Assembly: GCA_015680685.1 (NCBI GenBank)
Contig: MNCI01019122.1
Span: forward strand, 179,664-243,663
Origin: Gnetum montanum
Taxonomy: Eukaryota > Streptophyta > Gnetopsida > Gnetales > Gnetaceae
Length of the DNA: 64,000 bases
Direction of reading: 5' to 3'
Below, piece by piece: positions 23,533 to 35,321 of this stretch (the stretch's first letter is position 1; the number at the start of each line of letters is the position of its first letter). The notes beneath the pieces were generated by a model. That model was not told the DNA's origin and did not search any database. It saw nothing but the letters and a program-made list of their open reading frames with translations. The translations under genes were made by a program, and so were the position numbers.

Positions 23533-24432
23533 TGATGAGCGGCTAGGTACCCCTATGCCCAACCATATGAATCACGAGCGTTTACACGTGACCCGATCGA
23601 ATTCCATAGACTGTAAGTACTTAACATACACCAGACTCTTACCAGTGGAACTTTGGGTTAGAACGGTCATTGTCTTCCTAATCTCACTTGTGATGTTCCA
23701 TTTACGATGGTTAAGTGAGACTAAGGCTAATGATTTTTATAGCTTTTTGCATATCTTTTGGCAGCTAATTTAAGGTATGAAAGGTAAGGAATAAACTATT
23801 ATCTAATCTCTAATTATCCTAACTTGTATTCTAACTATTCCTAGCATAAGTATCCAGTCCCACCTTCTGAGCACGTTCTGAGCATCTCCTAACACTTCTG
23901 GGCTACCAGACGTTAAGCGTCACTAGGTTTACCAAGTGTTTGATTTATATTCGAAATGGTTGTACTTATGGCCTTTACGAACTACGAATGAACAATAACG
24001 ATTAAAATAATAATAACAGAAACTTAAGTAATTAACATGTAACTAACAAAACATAAATATATTAAACTACTGAATGCATAAAATAGCTAAGTCCAAATGC
24101 TACAAGGAATGCTTGAATAGTTCATCTTTATTGCCATCACGTCAATGGGCTCAAATACATCAACGTTCAAATAAAGAGCCGATCACTTTTCTTACACCTG
24201 CTACGAGCACTTGGAAAATATTCTATCTCCTCCGGGAACAAGCTGCAAGAGCTTTGCTACAACTAACTGAAAGATGCCTAAATGAGGTAGAAGGCCCTCT
24301 TATTTATAGGCCGAGATAAGAAGCTACATGAATGGGGCCATGTCAACGCAGGAAGGCTACGTCAACAGGCCCGCGTTGACATGGCCACGTATACGCGGCC
24401 CAGTCAACACGGGACTTAATGACACTTCATCA
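23533..24432 (-). repeat. 3' LTR of element 2
   Basis: Pairs with 32975-33860. Its U3 has an extra CGTATACGCGGCC segment near 24388 that is not in the 5' copy. Confidence 0.93.
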
Positions 24433-24449
24433 TACCCCCACGATTGAGC
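24433..24449 (-). promoter_or_regulatory. Polypurine tract of element 2
   Basis: Minus-strand CAATCGTGGGGGTA directly before the LTR. Confidence 0.75.
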
Positions 24450-24675
24450 AAAAACTCATTCTCGAGTTACTTTACAAATTGGAAGGTATGGATTCTTATT
24501 TGCAACACACATAACTAAAACACATATATGACACACACACATGACACAACATGAATTTGACCAACTGCCCGAGTTACAGAGGAGAACAAATTACAAAAAT
24601 GATGATGTTCAGAAATAAAATTGAACACCTCGCTGAACCTGGAGCCTCTGCTGTATAGAATGATGCACAAAATTG

Positions 24676-27540
24676 CTAGAGAAGATCACATCGTCCCTGA
24701 GGGCGATGGTTCTGATGGACCTTCTCTAGCCTCTGGCCATGCGTTGGTGGTGATGCGAATGACGGTTGACCTGCGGCAACTGAAACTTCTAGAGGCAGCT
24801 GGAAAGCCTCCAAGAGAGCCCTCATCTTTTCTTCTTTGCTTTTGGTGTCTTTCACGATCCAGGCAGCTTCTCCAATGTGTGCTGGAGCTGGAACTTCCCA
24901 AGGGCATGGCAGCGCCAAAAAGAATTCTTTTAAATTGACAAATCAGGCTATGAACTGCTTGCATTCGATGTCAAATACTTGGATTGATGCCTGCAGTTGT
25001 TGGTAGTCATTCATTCTTCGGGCCAGGCCCTTCGCGACTGTACATTGTCCTTCAAAGCTTGGACAGAGGACCTCGAGTTCTGCGCTTGCTATTGCCAGCT
25101 TTTACTTTGTTTCCTTGTGTGCCTGTAACTCACCCTCGTATAAGGAATACGAGGCAGCCACTTGCTTTTCTAACTCTGACCGTGGTCTCCCGGCTGTGAA
25201 CATAGCCAGGTTTGCGTATCGAAGGTTGGCCAACTCCATGTATTCTGTCATTTCCTCAATCTGCGTCTCCTTTAGGCAGATTTTTGCTTTGTTGTAGGTG
25301 TTCAACCCATCAAAGATAGATGGCCATACATCACCTCCCTCTTGAAGCTGCTACAGCGCTTGGTTCATCTTGGCTTTGGCAACTTGAATGTGCTTCTCGT
25401 TTACCTCCTTCTGCAATCCCACTTGGTCTCTGTAATGATTTTTGACTTTTTCGAATTTCAGGGTCTCATTTTTCCAAGCGAAAATCTAGATTGCAGACTT
25501 CTGTCACAATGCTCAAACCTCCTCCATTGACAGATTTTGGTTTTTAGCTACCAACCTTTTTATGTCTACGTTCACCCTGGCTAGCTCCTCCTACTGTTGG
25601 TGGATAAAATCTTTCATGCGTTCATTCTTCACACCAACATTACGTAGGCGATAAACTTTCGCAGTCAACCATACATTCTCCTGGCGAACCTCTACCAAGT
25701 CCTTTTCTAAGTGATATGCTTGGGCATCTGCTATGGACTTGTCGAGGATCACTATCTCTCGCACATCCTCAACAACCTGAAGTTTAAGCTAAAGCTATTA
25801 AAAAGCTTCATCTCTAGTGATTTTGCGATTGAGGATGGCCGGATCGGCAAGCTGGGCTCTTAATTGGGCTACCTCAATTGCCAAGCATTGACAAGTGACT
25901 TGAGCAACTTCAAGTCGCCCTTCCAAAACAAGACTCTTGCCCCTTGCTGAGAGCAGCTCTGACTGGGTTACAGTGATGTTGTCCAGAAGGTCGAAGACAT
26001 CTGGAAGTGGTTGCCTGGTTCCCACTAGTCCGTCCAATAGCTCTTCATGTTGGGCTGCATTAATCTAGCTACACAAAGTCTTGGTAGACATCTGTACATC
26101 TTGTAGTCCATGAATGTTTGGTATAGGTGCTACCGGTGCATTGAGAGTAGTAGCGATTGTGTCAACAACCATTTCGACCGTAACTTCTTGTCCCTGGTGT
26201 TACATCACCAGGACCGACGCCCCTTCACCATCTTTCAAGTGGATTGAGAAGGCAGCAGCATTCCCTGAGATTTCAAGGAATAACTGTTGGGTTGATGTTG
26301 ATACATCTTGGATGCTTGGATCTGTTCTGGTTGGAACTTGTGCTTGGGTGGCGGAGAATATCTGCCCTGCCCTTTCAAGAAAGCTAACTGATTGAGCCAC
26401 TCGCTCCAGTTGGCTCATGGCAGGGCGATAGACCGAAGGATCTTCTCCTCCACCAGTCCTGCCAGATTGCTCTTGCTGGCTCAAGAGCATTTCCCGGATC
26501 TCGTGGAGGTATTTTGCTGTGTTTTGCGAGTTTGGCTACATTGTTTGTATAGGTGGTGGAGGTGGTTGCTGCTCCTCCTCTGTTTGTGTGGTGGCAAGAG
26601 TTTTGTCTTTCATCATCTCTCGTCACGAGGCAGTTGGGGCACACCTGATTACATCGTTGAAATATCTTGCTATCCCTACCCGTTTGCACAATTTTTGGAT
26701 TAGGCAGGGAAATGGGAGAGCTCATCTTCCACGTTCATTCTCAGCGAACATTTTTTCAATCTCTAGAAACAATAGTTATAGAAGACTCATAGAAAATTTT
26801 CCACTCAAGGCAACACATGCACGAGCGGAGAAGGATATGATTTTGTTGGGTCTTATTGTTCGGGTTTAGGTGGTAAGATGCAATTTTGGAGTACACTCTC
26901 TCCACCGTGGTTAGGGAGTCAAATTCCTTGCGCTCTACCTTATAGCACCGTCTGGTCCATTGCACCTTTACCTTTGGATTGGCCTGTTTTGGAATTTCTG
27001 CTACATCTACCCAATTTCAGGTAACCCCAGAGCTTGTGTTATTACCTTCGAAGAGTAAGAGACATAAATGTATTTGATTCTTACTCTAGATCCTAGTTGC
27101 CGATTCATCTAGAAGAGATAAGTTTCTCATAAGTACCATTCACCATTAGCTGTGATGATTGGCCACATCGAAGAGTTTTGAAGTTGGAGCCTCACGTCTT
27201 TTGGTGCGTTCTCGAGGAATGGTCCAAAATTTAGATCTTGGAGGACCGTCCGTTACACCTCGCACGGTGTGATAGCATCAAGGAAAGCTTGGGTTAGGGT
27301 GACCTTAAGCCGTGGTGCTATCGAAGGGGTCTCATCCCTGAGCGATTGCTCACCGAGAATTTCCTCTTCAGGAATTTGATGAACAGATTCCACGTCAGGT
27401 CTTTCGCGGAAGGGCCTTGTTGCATGAGAGCCTTCCACATGCTTTGGAGGTTGCACACCTCATCCCCTTCTCGTGCATGGGCACTTGTCCCTTGGCTGTG
27501 ATGGTCCTTTGTCCCTTGGGTGCCTCGGTTTGGGTGCCAT
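24676..27540 (-). pseudogene. Second ORF of element 2 (unknown accessory protein, broken)
   Basis: ATG at 27540 (MAPKPRHPRDKGPS), homologous to the ORF at 13420 in element 3. About 2.87 kb, or 950 codons if unbroken. In order: basic N-terminus; helical domain (about 26965-26700 and nearby, RCYKVERKEFDSLTTVERVYSK); Gln/Pro/Thr-rich linker; a 79-codon Leu/Ala/Glu-rich heptad-like piece (26037-25798); another coiled-coil-like part (25305-25102, EMTEYMELANLRYANLAMF); and the conserved C-terminus with PCPWEVPAPAHI. Frameshifts and stops split it into many open pieces. Upstream CGTATACGCG words and TATATATA lie at 27923-28010. No catalytic motif was recognised. Confidence 0.72.
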
Positions 27541-27922
27541 TTGCAATCAAACATAACCGTCTATTAGATCATTCATAAGTAGCTTAAGATGGTCTACATA
27601 CACTTTCTCAGTTTGACCAAGTTATGTTTTTGGCACAGGCACATCGTTAAGTCTCCTAGAGCGTTAATTTATGGGTTAGGACCAAAGTTTTTGTAATTAA
27701 CAAACTAATTAATTAATTAATTAGTTATAGTTAGTTTCACAAAGGCACCACCCCCTCCCCCCACGACTGAGAGCATACCTCTAGTTGCTTAAAAGGGCAA
27801 GGATCGGTTGATGAGGACTCGCAACGGAATGTAGGTGCATTCGGAAAGGTTAGGTAGAAAAAATGATAAAAATCCCCTCAATTTGGACTCCAAATGATGA
27901 AAAATGGCAAAGTACAACAGGG

Positions 27923-28012
27923 TATATATAGGGGTTAGGCACTGCATCGATGGGGCCGCATATACGCGGCCGCGTATACGCAGTCACTGCGTCGATAGAG
28001 CCTCGTCGACGT
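27923..28012 (-). promoter_or_regulatory. Internal promoter-like block upstream of element 2 second ORF
   Basis: On the minus strand ACGTCGACGAGG, CTATCGACGCAG, GCGTATACGCGG and similar words are followed by TATATATA (27930-27923), about 383 bp before ATG 27540. The words match this element's own U3 (33777-33845 and 24350-24425). Confidence 0.55.
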
Positions 28013-28014
28013 AG

Positions 28015-29860
28015 GGGGGTTCACCCGTTGACCAACCCATAAAAAGCCCAAAATGATGAATTTGAAACCTCAAATTGAGGTAGTTGAAATGCGTGAGAGG
28101 CCTAGACATGGTTAAGAACATGAGGAAGGGAATGAAATGCGAAAAAGAGACAAAAATAGGAAAATAGGACTCAAAAAGAACTCCACGGGGAATAAATCGA
28201 GCGATGGGACCCGAAAACTAGTCAACCACGAAATCCAAAGGAAGGGAGACTTAACAAGTGGGACCAAGGAAATGTAGGTGGGTCCTCCCCATAGTAGGTC
28301 ATAGCCTTAGTAGCCCCTACAGAGCTCTCAACACTGGGGTCTGTGGGCCCCAAGCCCAAGAAATGGTGTTTACCAAGTAAGACTCTGACCCAAGAGATTC
28401 CGCCAAGGCATGGGAAACCTAAGGATATCGCGACACACTTTCACGACATAAGACAGGCAGTGAGGTGAGTGACAGAGAGAACTGGGTAAAGAGAGAGAGA
28501 CGAGAGAATGGTATTTCGATCGTCGGTCACAGGAAACCCCATGTGTAAATGTGGTTAAGTGACTCGGTAGAACTGTTCCAAAGTTCAGACCCAAAACCAT
28601 CTGCATTCAATGACATTGCAGCAATAGACAAAGTCCCGGCCATCCCCCAAGGAAGCAAGAATGACCTCACAGAGAACCACCACTCCAACAAACATGAGAA
28701 GAAGGAAGTGAAATGGGACAAAGTTAGAGGGGCCAAGGAAGTCCCATAACTAGTGCATATGGCCCATGAGAGGCGGCCTAAGTGTGCTTTGAATTCCCCC
28801 GCGATTCGTTTTCTTTTCTTTTGTGCAGGGGAACCACACCATGCGAAGACCCATGTGTGGCTGCATGCATCCAACCAAGGGGTGTGCTTTGAATCCTCAT
28901 TTTATTTGTTTATTTTATTTTTTATTTTTTTATTTTTTTATTTTTGAATTTTTGAATTTTTTCAGTGAGGACCACACCATGCAAGGTTGGACTGCCCAGA
29001 AGCTTCTGTGGAGAGAGACTTGGAGTGGGAGGAAATCTATAAAGGCACACCAGCAACCCAGGGAACAGAACAGAACAATGAATAAAGTGTTTCCCTTGAA
29101 GTCACACCCAATTCAAACAATTGGGCCATCCTTCAGTCTAGGAACTACACAAGTCACACATTAATTAAAATGTTGTTAACGTAAGGGGTTACATGTGCTT
29201 AGCAGAAGGGAAACCATGGAGTGGATGCATGGGTGGATGACGTGAACTCACTGCCGATTTTATGAGCGGAAAGTAGACGTAAAGTCAAAAAAAAACCATG
29301 CAAGGGTAGAAACTAGACAACTAGGGAGACGAGTGTACATTACCCATCACAATGAAAATCATCCGCGCCAGACATCTGAAGACAATAAGACGATAGATTA
29401 GCAATTACGCAAAAAAATAAAACATTCACAAAGAAACAAAGAAATGAAAAATAAGTAAAGAAAGGAAAAAATGTACAAAGAAGTTGCAAACATATAAACG
29501 ATAGTGAAAAACAAAAAAGTGTAAAACAAAGAATGACAAAATGGTAAGGGGTGTAGTGGAATGGATTAGCAGGGATGACAGTCTCCCCCACGACTGGGTG
29601 GAAAGGAGGAGACATGAAAAATGGAGCATGGCCGATGAACCTCTTCCATTTTATCCATGCATTCAAAGTAGGCGTGAACAAGCCCCTTAGATGGTTCCAT
29701 GCATAATGCGCTACTAGCATAATCAACTGTCAGCCATTGGGTGCCCTTGTGATTGGTGACTGCTGCGTACAGACACTGTTGAACTGGTGATTCATTGGTA
29801 CACTAACTACATGCTTGGATGGAAGTCCGCTTAGCGGACTGTAACTGCTGCACACAGTTG
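28015..29860 (-). other. Spacer of element 2 between protease and second ORF
   Basis: No convincing gene. It contains a polypurine-like site near 29578-29592, a T-rich block at 28905-28960, and a duplicated phrase (GTGTGCTTTGAAT at 28783 and 28881, each followed by an ACCACACCATGC). Confidence 0.6.
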
Positions 29861-30341
29861 CACCTTGAGTCACTGTACACGATGCATGGAATGTTCTTCT
29901 TCTCAATCTTTCCAAAAGGATTTTTCTTTAAAATTTCAAGGGAATGATCTCAGAGTCCTAGTTTTGCATCCACCGTGCTTAGCCAGGCCCTTTCCATGAT
30001 GATTGGGAAATCTCCCTGCAATTATCTACACAAATGATGAGGAAATCAATAGGATAGGACCACCCACTAACGTTGGTCACAATGTCCTCCATCACTCCCA
30101 AGGGAACAATGATGGACTGGTCTGCCAATTCAAGCCTGATGTTGCTCTTCTTTAGCGGGGGTAAGTTCCAGTTCTTGTACATGTCATGAGAGATCAAAGT
30201 GACTCCTGACCCTGAGTCTAGAAGATCTTTATAGGGCTCATGTCCTACCACCTGAAGATGGATGAGGAGACTTCCCAGATCAGTCAATTTCCAGGGAAGG
30301 TGACCTGCTTTTATCCAATCGGTCACAGCATGAGTGAGCAT
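29861..30341 (-). pseudogene. Aspartic protease of element 2 (late frameshift)
   Basis: The active-site loop LLDSGSGVTLIS is intact, followed by ELADQSIIVPLGVMEDIVTN and WSYPIDFLIICV. A small indel near 30018 shifts the frame before the conserved GRAWLS-like part. Otherwise the same as the proteases of elements 1, 4 and 5. Confidence 0.83.
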
Positions 30342-30383
30342 GATCGTTTGAACATTTGAGTATTGTTGTTGTTGTCTTGGAGG

Positions 30384-30860
30384 CTACTCGGGCAGTGCAA
30401 TAATGGAGGCATTTGAAGGTTCGGAGGCACCAACCACTAGTGGGGGCGAGGGTGTGCATGCATGATTGGGCTGGAAAAAAGGACATTTCCATGGCTTAGC
30501 TTCCAGTCCACTCAGCTGGGGAGCTAGTTGGATGTTGATGGCCCTCGCAGCGTTTCGTTGTTGTGGCTGTGGGGGTATCTCTCCTTGCATTGGAGGTGCA
30601 AGTGGCAGCTGAGTGGGATGTGGTAGAGGAGTGGCAGGAGAAGGTGATGGAGGATAAAAGAGATGTGGGTTTCCCCCCAGGGTGATGGAGATTGAGGGCA
30701 AAAATACTCCAAGGGGTGGTAATGACTTTGAAAGGCAGCATGGTTGGAAGAGTCCCTTGGAGAGACTGGTTGTTGAACATAGTACCCATAAGGATCTAGC
30801 TATTTGTAAGGGTACTGCTACCTTGGAGGTAACATTCCCCATGTTTGTGGGTGCTGCCAC
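30384..30860 (-). pseudogene. Proline-rich gag-protease linker of element 2
   Basis: An open 158-codon stretch very rich in Pro, Ser and Thr (PSPSPATPLPHPTQLPLAPP). Position and composition match the linkers in elements 1, 4 and 5. It is probably the C-terminal tail of gag in another frame after an indel. Confidence 0.55.
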
Positions 30861-30970
30861 TATTGGAAGTATTCATACAGTTGCAGTGGCGCTCCAGTTG
30901 GATAGTATCCTTGCTGTTGCTGGTGGAATCGCCTAGAATTACCTTGTGGATAAGGCAATCTTTGGGGTGT

Positions 30971-32806
30971 TTACCTTTGTGTCAAGCGAGGGTTCAATGT
31001 GTACACCCCAAACTCTTGAAGATGTGACACCACAGGACAACATCCCTTAGGATGTTCATATTGGCATATGCCACATTCATCTTCCTCCTTGGTGTCAAAG
31101 TCTACAACCTGCTTTGCTACAACAACCTTGCCCTTTCCCTTATATTGGTCATGTTCAGATTCCTTCTTTCTGCGCCAATCGTGGTCATTACCTTGTGCTT
31201 TGGACTCCTTTACGATTTTCAACACACTTTGGAGCCTTTCGTCCAAAGAATCCCACATCTTATCCACCTTTGTTGAAATTTCAGATGTGAACTTTTGTAA
31301 CGGCAAAGTTTTTCGATTTAGCACTGCTTCCAGCGATGATTCTTCCTCCTCATCACAAAAACGGACCTCCCTTTTTCTAAGGGAAGGATCCTGGTTGAAT
31401 TCTTCTGCACTCTCCTTTTTTCTGAGTTCTCCTTCCTCCTTGGCCACATGTTCAATGAGGCATTGCAATTGATGGGCCCTTAGCTCTGACAGTCGCCCCT
31501 GGGCGTACACGCCAAGGGTCTTTCGCATTTTAAAACAGAGCCCATCAATGATGTGGCAAAGCTGTGCCCACTGAGAGTAACCATGACCATGGCACTGATG
31601 CAATAATGAGTAGTACCTACTCATGGCGGCATCCAAGGGTTCATGGTTCCCTTGTTTCCAGCCCTGGATCTGTCGTCTCAGGTTCGCCACTTTAGAGTAC
31701 GTTTGATATTTGTCATTGAAAATTTCAAGCATCATATTCCATCTTCTGATTGATTCCAGCTCCAAGGACCAGTACCAACTTTCAGCTTCTTTGATGAGTG
31801 TGCGAGGGAACAACTTCAACCTTTGCCAATCATTGTCAATGTTTTGCAGGGTGCAGGCATCATCGAATGCCTGCAGGTGGGTCTGTGGATCACAGTTATA
31901 TCCCCCTTCAAATCTGGGGATGTTGTTCATATCAACGCGCTTGATCTGACTATCCTTTATGTGCCTACTAGGAATTTGAATTACCTCAGAGATCTAGAGC
32001 ATACTTTGAGTAGCCAACAACAGCTCATCTGAATCATAGCCCTGTTAAGGACCATGGCGTTTGTGACGATTTCGACTATCCCTCCTTTCATGCCAGTGAG
32101 CATCACGCGATGGTTCATGTGTTTCCTCATGTTTCTCCTTTCGATCCTTCTGAACCTTTTTTCCCTCATCCTTTTGCTTCCTCCTACCTCGATTATGATC
32201 AAAGCCTAAGATGGATGAAGGAGAAGGAGAGCGAGAGGATGAAGAAGAAGGAGAAGGATCTCTCCCTCTACCCTGATGATGGTCTTGATCGTCCTGTTCA
32301 TCCTTGCTATGTGACCCTCTATTCCCTTGGGAATCTTGGCCACCTAGGTGCTTAGAATGAATCATGGATTGGAGGACCTGGTGCCCCAGGGAAAGTTTGG
32401 TTGAATGGGTGTCATGAAAGATGGGATCCCCATCGTCTGGCAGCCCTTGCAGAAATAAGGGGTTACTAAATTGTTTCCCCTTTAGCTATTCATATCTATC
32501 CACTTGCTACTAATCTCTTGCCCGTTGAGCCTCATTAGGACGATAGTCCCAGTATTCATGGTCCTCCATGACATACTCTGCTCCAAGGTTCTGGATGCTC
32601 AATGTGCCAAGATTGTGAAATAGCATCGTAGGAGCTGATTAGTCGGGAGGATGTATAATATTACCCTCCATGTCCTACCATCGTAGATGCTCATCCTGAT
32701 GTAGGATAAACATGAAATCAGGGATGTACTCATCGGGATGCTTGTACACCACCCGACACTCTTGTGGCACCAATGGGGTGGATATATCCCTCCTGTGAGA
32801 AGACAT
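30971..32806 (-). pseudogene. gag of element 2 (best preserved capsid)
   Basis: ATG at 32806 (MSSHRRDI). The N-terminal half is broken but shows a Ser/Pro/Arg-rich stretch at 32365-32045 (DPSPSSSSSRSPSPSS followed by RGRRKQKDEGKK). A TAG near 31985 precedes an intact 319-codon open stretch (31930-30971). That stretch covers the capsid core (RFEGGYNCDPQTHLQAFDDA, WYWSLELESIRRW, LLHQCHGHGYSQW), a charged coiled region, and the knuckle CGICQYEHPKGCCP near its end. It is a useful reference for reading the other four copies. Confidence 0.87.
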
Positions 32807-32955
32807 GTTGGACGTTAGATGGTCCATGTAATCAATGTACCTTAATATTTATTTTTAATCCGCCTAGCGTGCATAAATATTTCTATCCTGGGTCCGTTCT
32901 AATGACTTGAATGATAATTTCACTAAGGTTAGATGACGCATGTAAGACTTAATAG

Positions 32956-32973
32956 TCCCCGACAACGGTGCCA
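32956..32973 (-). promoter_or_regulatory. tRNA-Asp primer binding site of element 2
   Basis: Minus-strand TGGCACCGTTGTCGGGGA, the closest match here to the tRNA-Asp complement apart from that of element 1. Confidence 0.85.
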
Positions 32974-32974
32974 A

Positions 32975-33860
32975 TGATGAGCGGCTAGGTACCCCTATGC
33001 CCAACCATACGAATCACGAGCATTCACACGCAACCCGATCGAATTCCGTAGACTGTAAGTACTTAACATACACCAGGCTCTAACCAGTGGAACTTTGGGT
33101 TAGAATGGTCATTGTCTTCCTAATCTCACTTGTGATGTTCCGTTTACGATGGTTAAGTGAGTCTAAGGCTAATGATTTTTATAGCTTTTTGCATATCTTT
33201 TGGCAGCTAATTTAAGGCATGAAAGGTAAGGAATAAACTATTATCTAATCTCTAATTATCCTAACTTGTATCCTAACTATTCCTAGCATAAGTATCTAGT
33301 CCCACCTTCCGAGCACGTTCTGAGCATCTCCTAACACTTCTGGGCTACCAGACGTTAAGTGTCACTGGGATTACCAAGTGTTTGATTTACATTCGAAATG
33401 GTCGTACTTATGGCCTTTACGAACTACGAATGAACAATAACAATTAAAATAATAATAACAGAAACTTAAGTAATTAACATGTAACTAACAAAACATAAAT
33501 ATATTAAACTACTGAATGCATAAAATAGCTAAGTCCAAATGCTGCAAGGAATGCTTGAATAGTTCATCTTTATTGCCGTCACGCCAATGGGCTCAGATAC
33601 ATCAACGCTCGAATAAAGAGCCAATCGCTTTTCTTACACCTGCTATGGGCACTTGGAAAATATTCTATCTCCTCCAGGAAGAAACTGCAAGAGCTTTGCT
33701 ACAACTAACTGAAAGATGCCTAAATGAGGTGGAAGGCCCTCTTATTTATAGGCCAAGATAGGCGACTGTGTAAATGGGACCATGTCGACGTAGGAAGGCT
33801 ACGTCGATGGGCCCACGTCGACGTAGCCTAGTCAACGCAGAACTTAATGACACTTCATCA
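32975..33860 (-). repeat. 5' LTR of element 2
   Basis: On the minus strand TGATGAAGTGTC at 33860 to TCATCA at 32975. U3 before TATAAATA (33750-33743) is about 110 bp, with GTCGACGTAG-type words. Confidence 0.93.
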
Positions 33861-33865
33861 CTAGG

Positions 33866-35183
33866 CAATGATGTAATAGTGCATAATATCGGCCCATGGT
33901 AGCATCCAAGGGTTCATGTCCTCCTTGTTTCCATCCTTGGATTTGCTTTTGCAAGTTGGACACTCGTGAGTACATATGATACTTATCGTTGAACAATTCT
34001 AACATGGCATTCCATCAGCAAATGGATTCTAGTTCTAAGGACCAGTACTGGCTTTCCGCTTCCTTGATTAGTGTTTGTGGAAACAACTTGAGTTTTTGCC
34101 ACTTGTTTTCTGTGTTTTGCAAGGCACATGCATCGTGAAATGCTTGCAAATGATTTTGAGGATTAGCGTTGTATCCCCCTTCAAATCGTAGGATATTGTT
34201 CATGTCCAATCTTTTGATCCTACTATCTTTTTGGTGCCTTGTTGGGATTCTAATAGCCTTAGTTATTTTTAGCATACTTCGGGTAGCAAGTAGGTGTTCA
34301 TCGTGATCGTACTATCTATGGTGTCTATGATGCCTATGTTGTTCCCTACTCTCCCTTCTCTCATGATGAGTTTCTCTATAATGCCCTCGTTCCCTTTCTT
34401 GGCTACTTTGTCTATTATTCCTGTTTCGCTTACCATTATCCTCAAGGTCTTTTTTCTTGTGATTACATCCAGATCCTGAAGGAGAGGGTGAAGGAGATGA
34501 TGAAGATGAAGAAGAAGGAGGACCATCACCATGATGGTGCCTGCTTCCTTCTCTTTGGTGGTCACAGCCTCGAACATGGTTATGATCAGAATGTCCATCT
34601 TTGTCATGTGTTCATGTTCCTTTTTCAAACCCTTTATGTCTGTCAGTACCAGAATCTAGGTTATGGATAGTTGAGTGAAGATTCTGGTACACAACCCCTT
34701 GACCAAAGCCAACAGGAGAAACATCATTATGTGGGAGACTTCTTGAGGTAGGTTCACCACCCTCATTTTCACTTATGACATATAGGACATTCTGAGACAA
34801 CTTCCCCTTCATGGATTCATGATGTCTCTCCTGATGTAGATCCCTTTGACGTTGTGCCTTCATGGGTCGATACTCTCTTGAGTCATGATCATGCATAATG
34901 TACTCTGCCTGTAAGTGCTGCATACCAATTCATGTGAGATCATGAAGAAGCATGCCCAGGACTGAGCGATCGAGAGGTAACACTATGTTACCTTCTAAAT
35001 CATGCCAACATAGTTTTTCATCCTGGTGGAGATAAAGGTAAAGTTTGATATATACTCATCAAGATGAACATATACAATGTGAAACTGTTGAGGGATTGGT
35101 GTATTATCATGTATACTACGCCTCCGATTGTTCCCTATATCGGACCTAGGCAGTGAAACAGTCTCATAAGAAGAAGGAGACAT
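33866..35183 (-). pseudogene. 5' part of element 1 gag
   Basis: ATG at 35183 (MSPSSYETVSLPRSDIGNNR). Further blocks are at 34923-34612 (AEYIMHDHDSREYRPMKAQR), a Ser-rich and basic stretch near 34560-34300 (SSSSSPSPSPSGSG, then KKKDLEDNGKRNRNN), and the capsid core at 34275-34015 (RFEGGYNANPQNHLQAFHDA). It breaks at 33865 where element 2 entered, and continues at 23527. Confidence 0.83.
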
Positions 35184-35302
35184 AATTGTCTATTCAGTGT
35201 GCAATACTTTGCATTTCACTAATTGTAAGATAACCAACGCTAAGTGTTCATTCCAACGATGTGAATATTTCCTAAGTTCTAGCTAGCGCACAATCAACAA
35301 AG

Positions 35303-35320
35303 TCCCCAGCAACGGCACCA
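35303..35320 (-). promoter_or_regulatory. tRNA-Asp primer binding site of element 1
   Basis: Minus-strand TGGTGCCGTTGCTGGGGA, two changes from the tRNA-Asp complement. Confidence 0.85.
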
Positions 35321-35321
35321 A

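Larger units (their letters stand above)
23533..33860 (-). mobile_element. Element 2: Athila-like element with gag, protease and second ORF, TSD CTAGG
   Basis: The LTRs at 23533-24432 and 32975-33860 are flanked by CTAGG at 23528-23532 and 33861-33865. It inserted in the gag of element 1. The order is LTR, primer site, gag, zinc knuckle, Pro-rich linker, protease, spacer, internal palindrome-TATA block, second ORF, polypurine tract, LTR. RT, RNase H and integrase are absent. Length is 10,328 bp, so the missing pol is made up by the spacer and the second ORF. The LTRs look very similar to each other, which suggests a fairly recent insertion. Confidence 0.94.
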
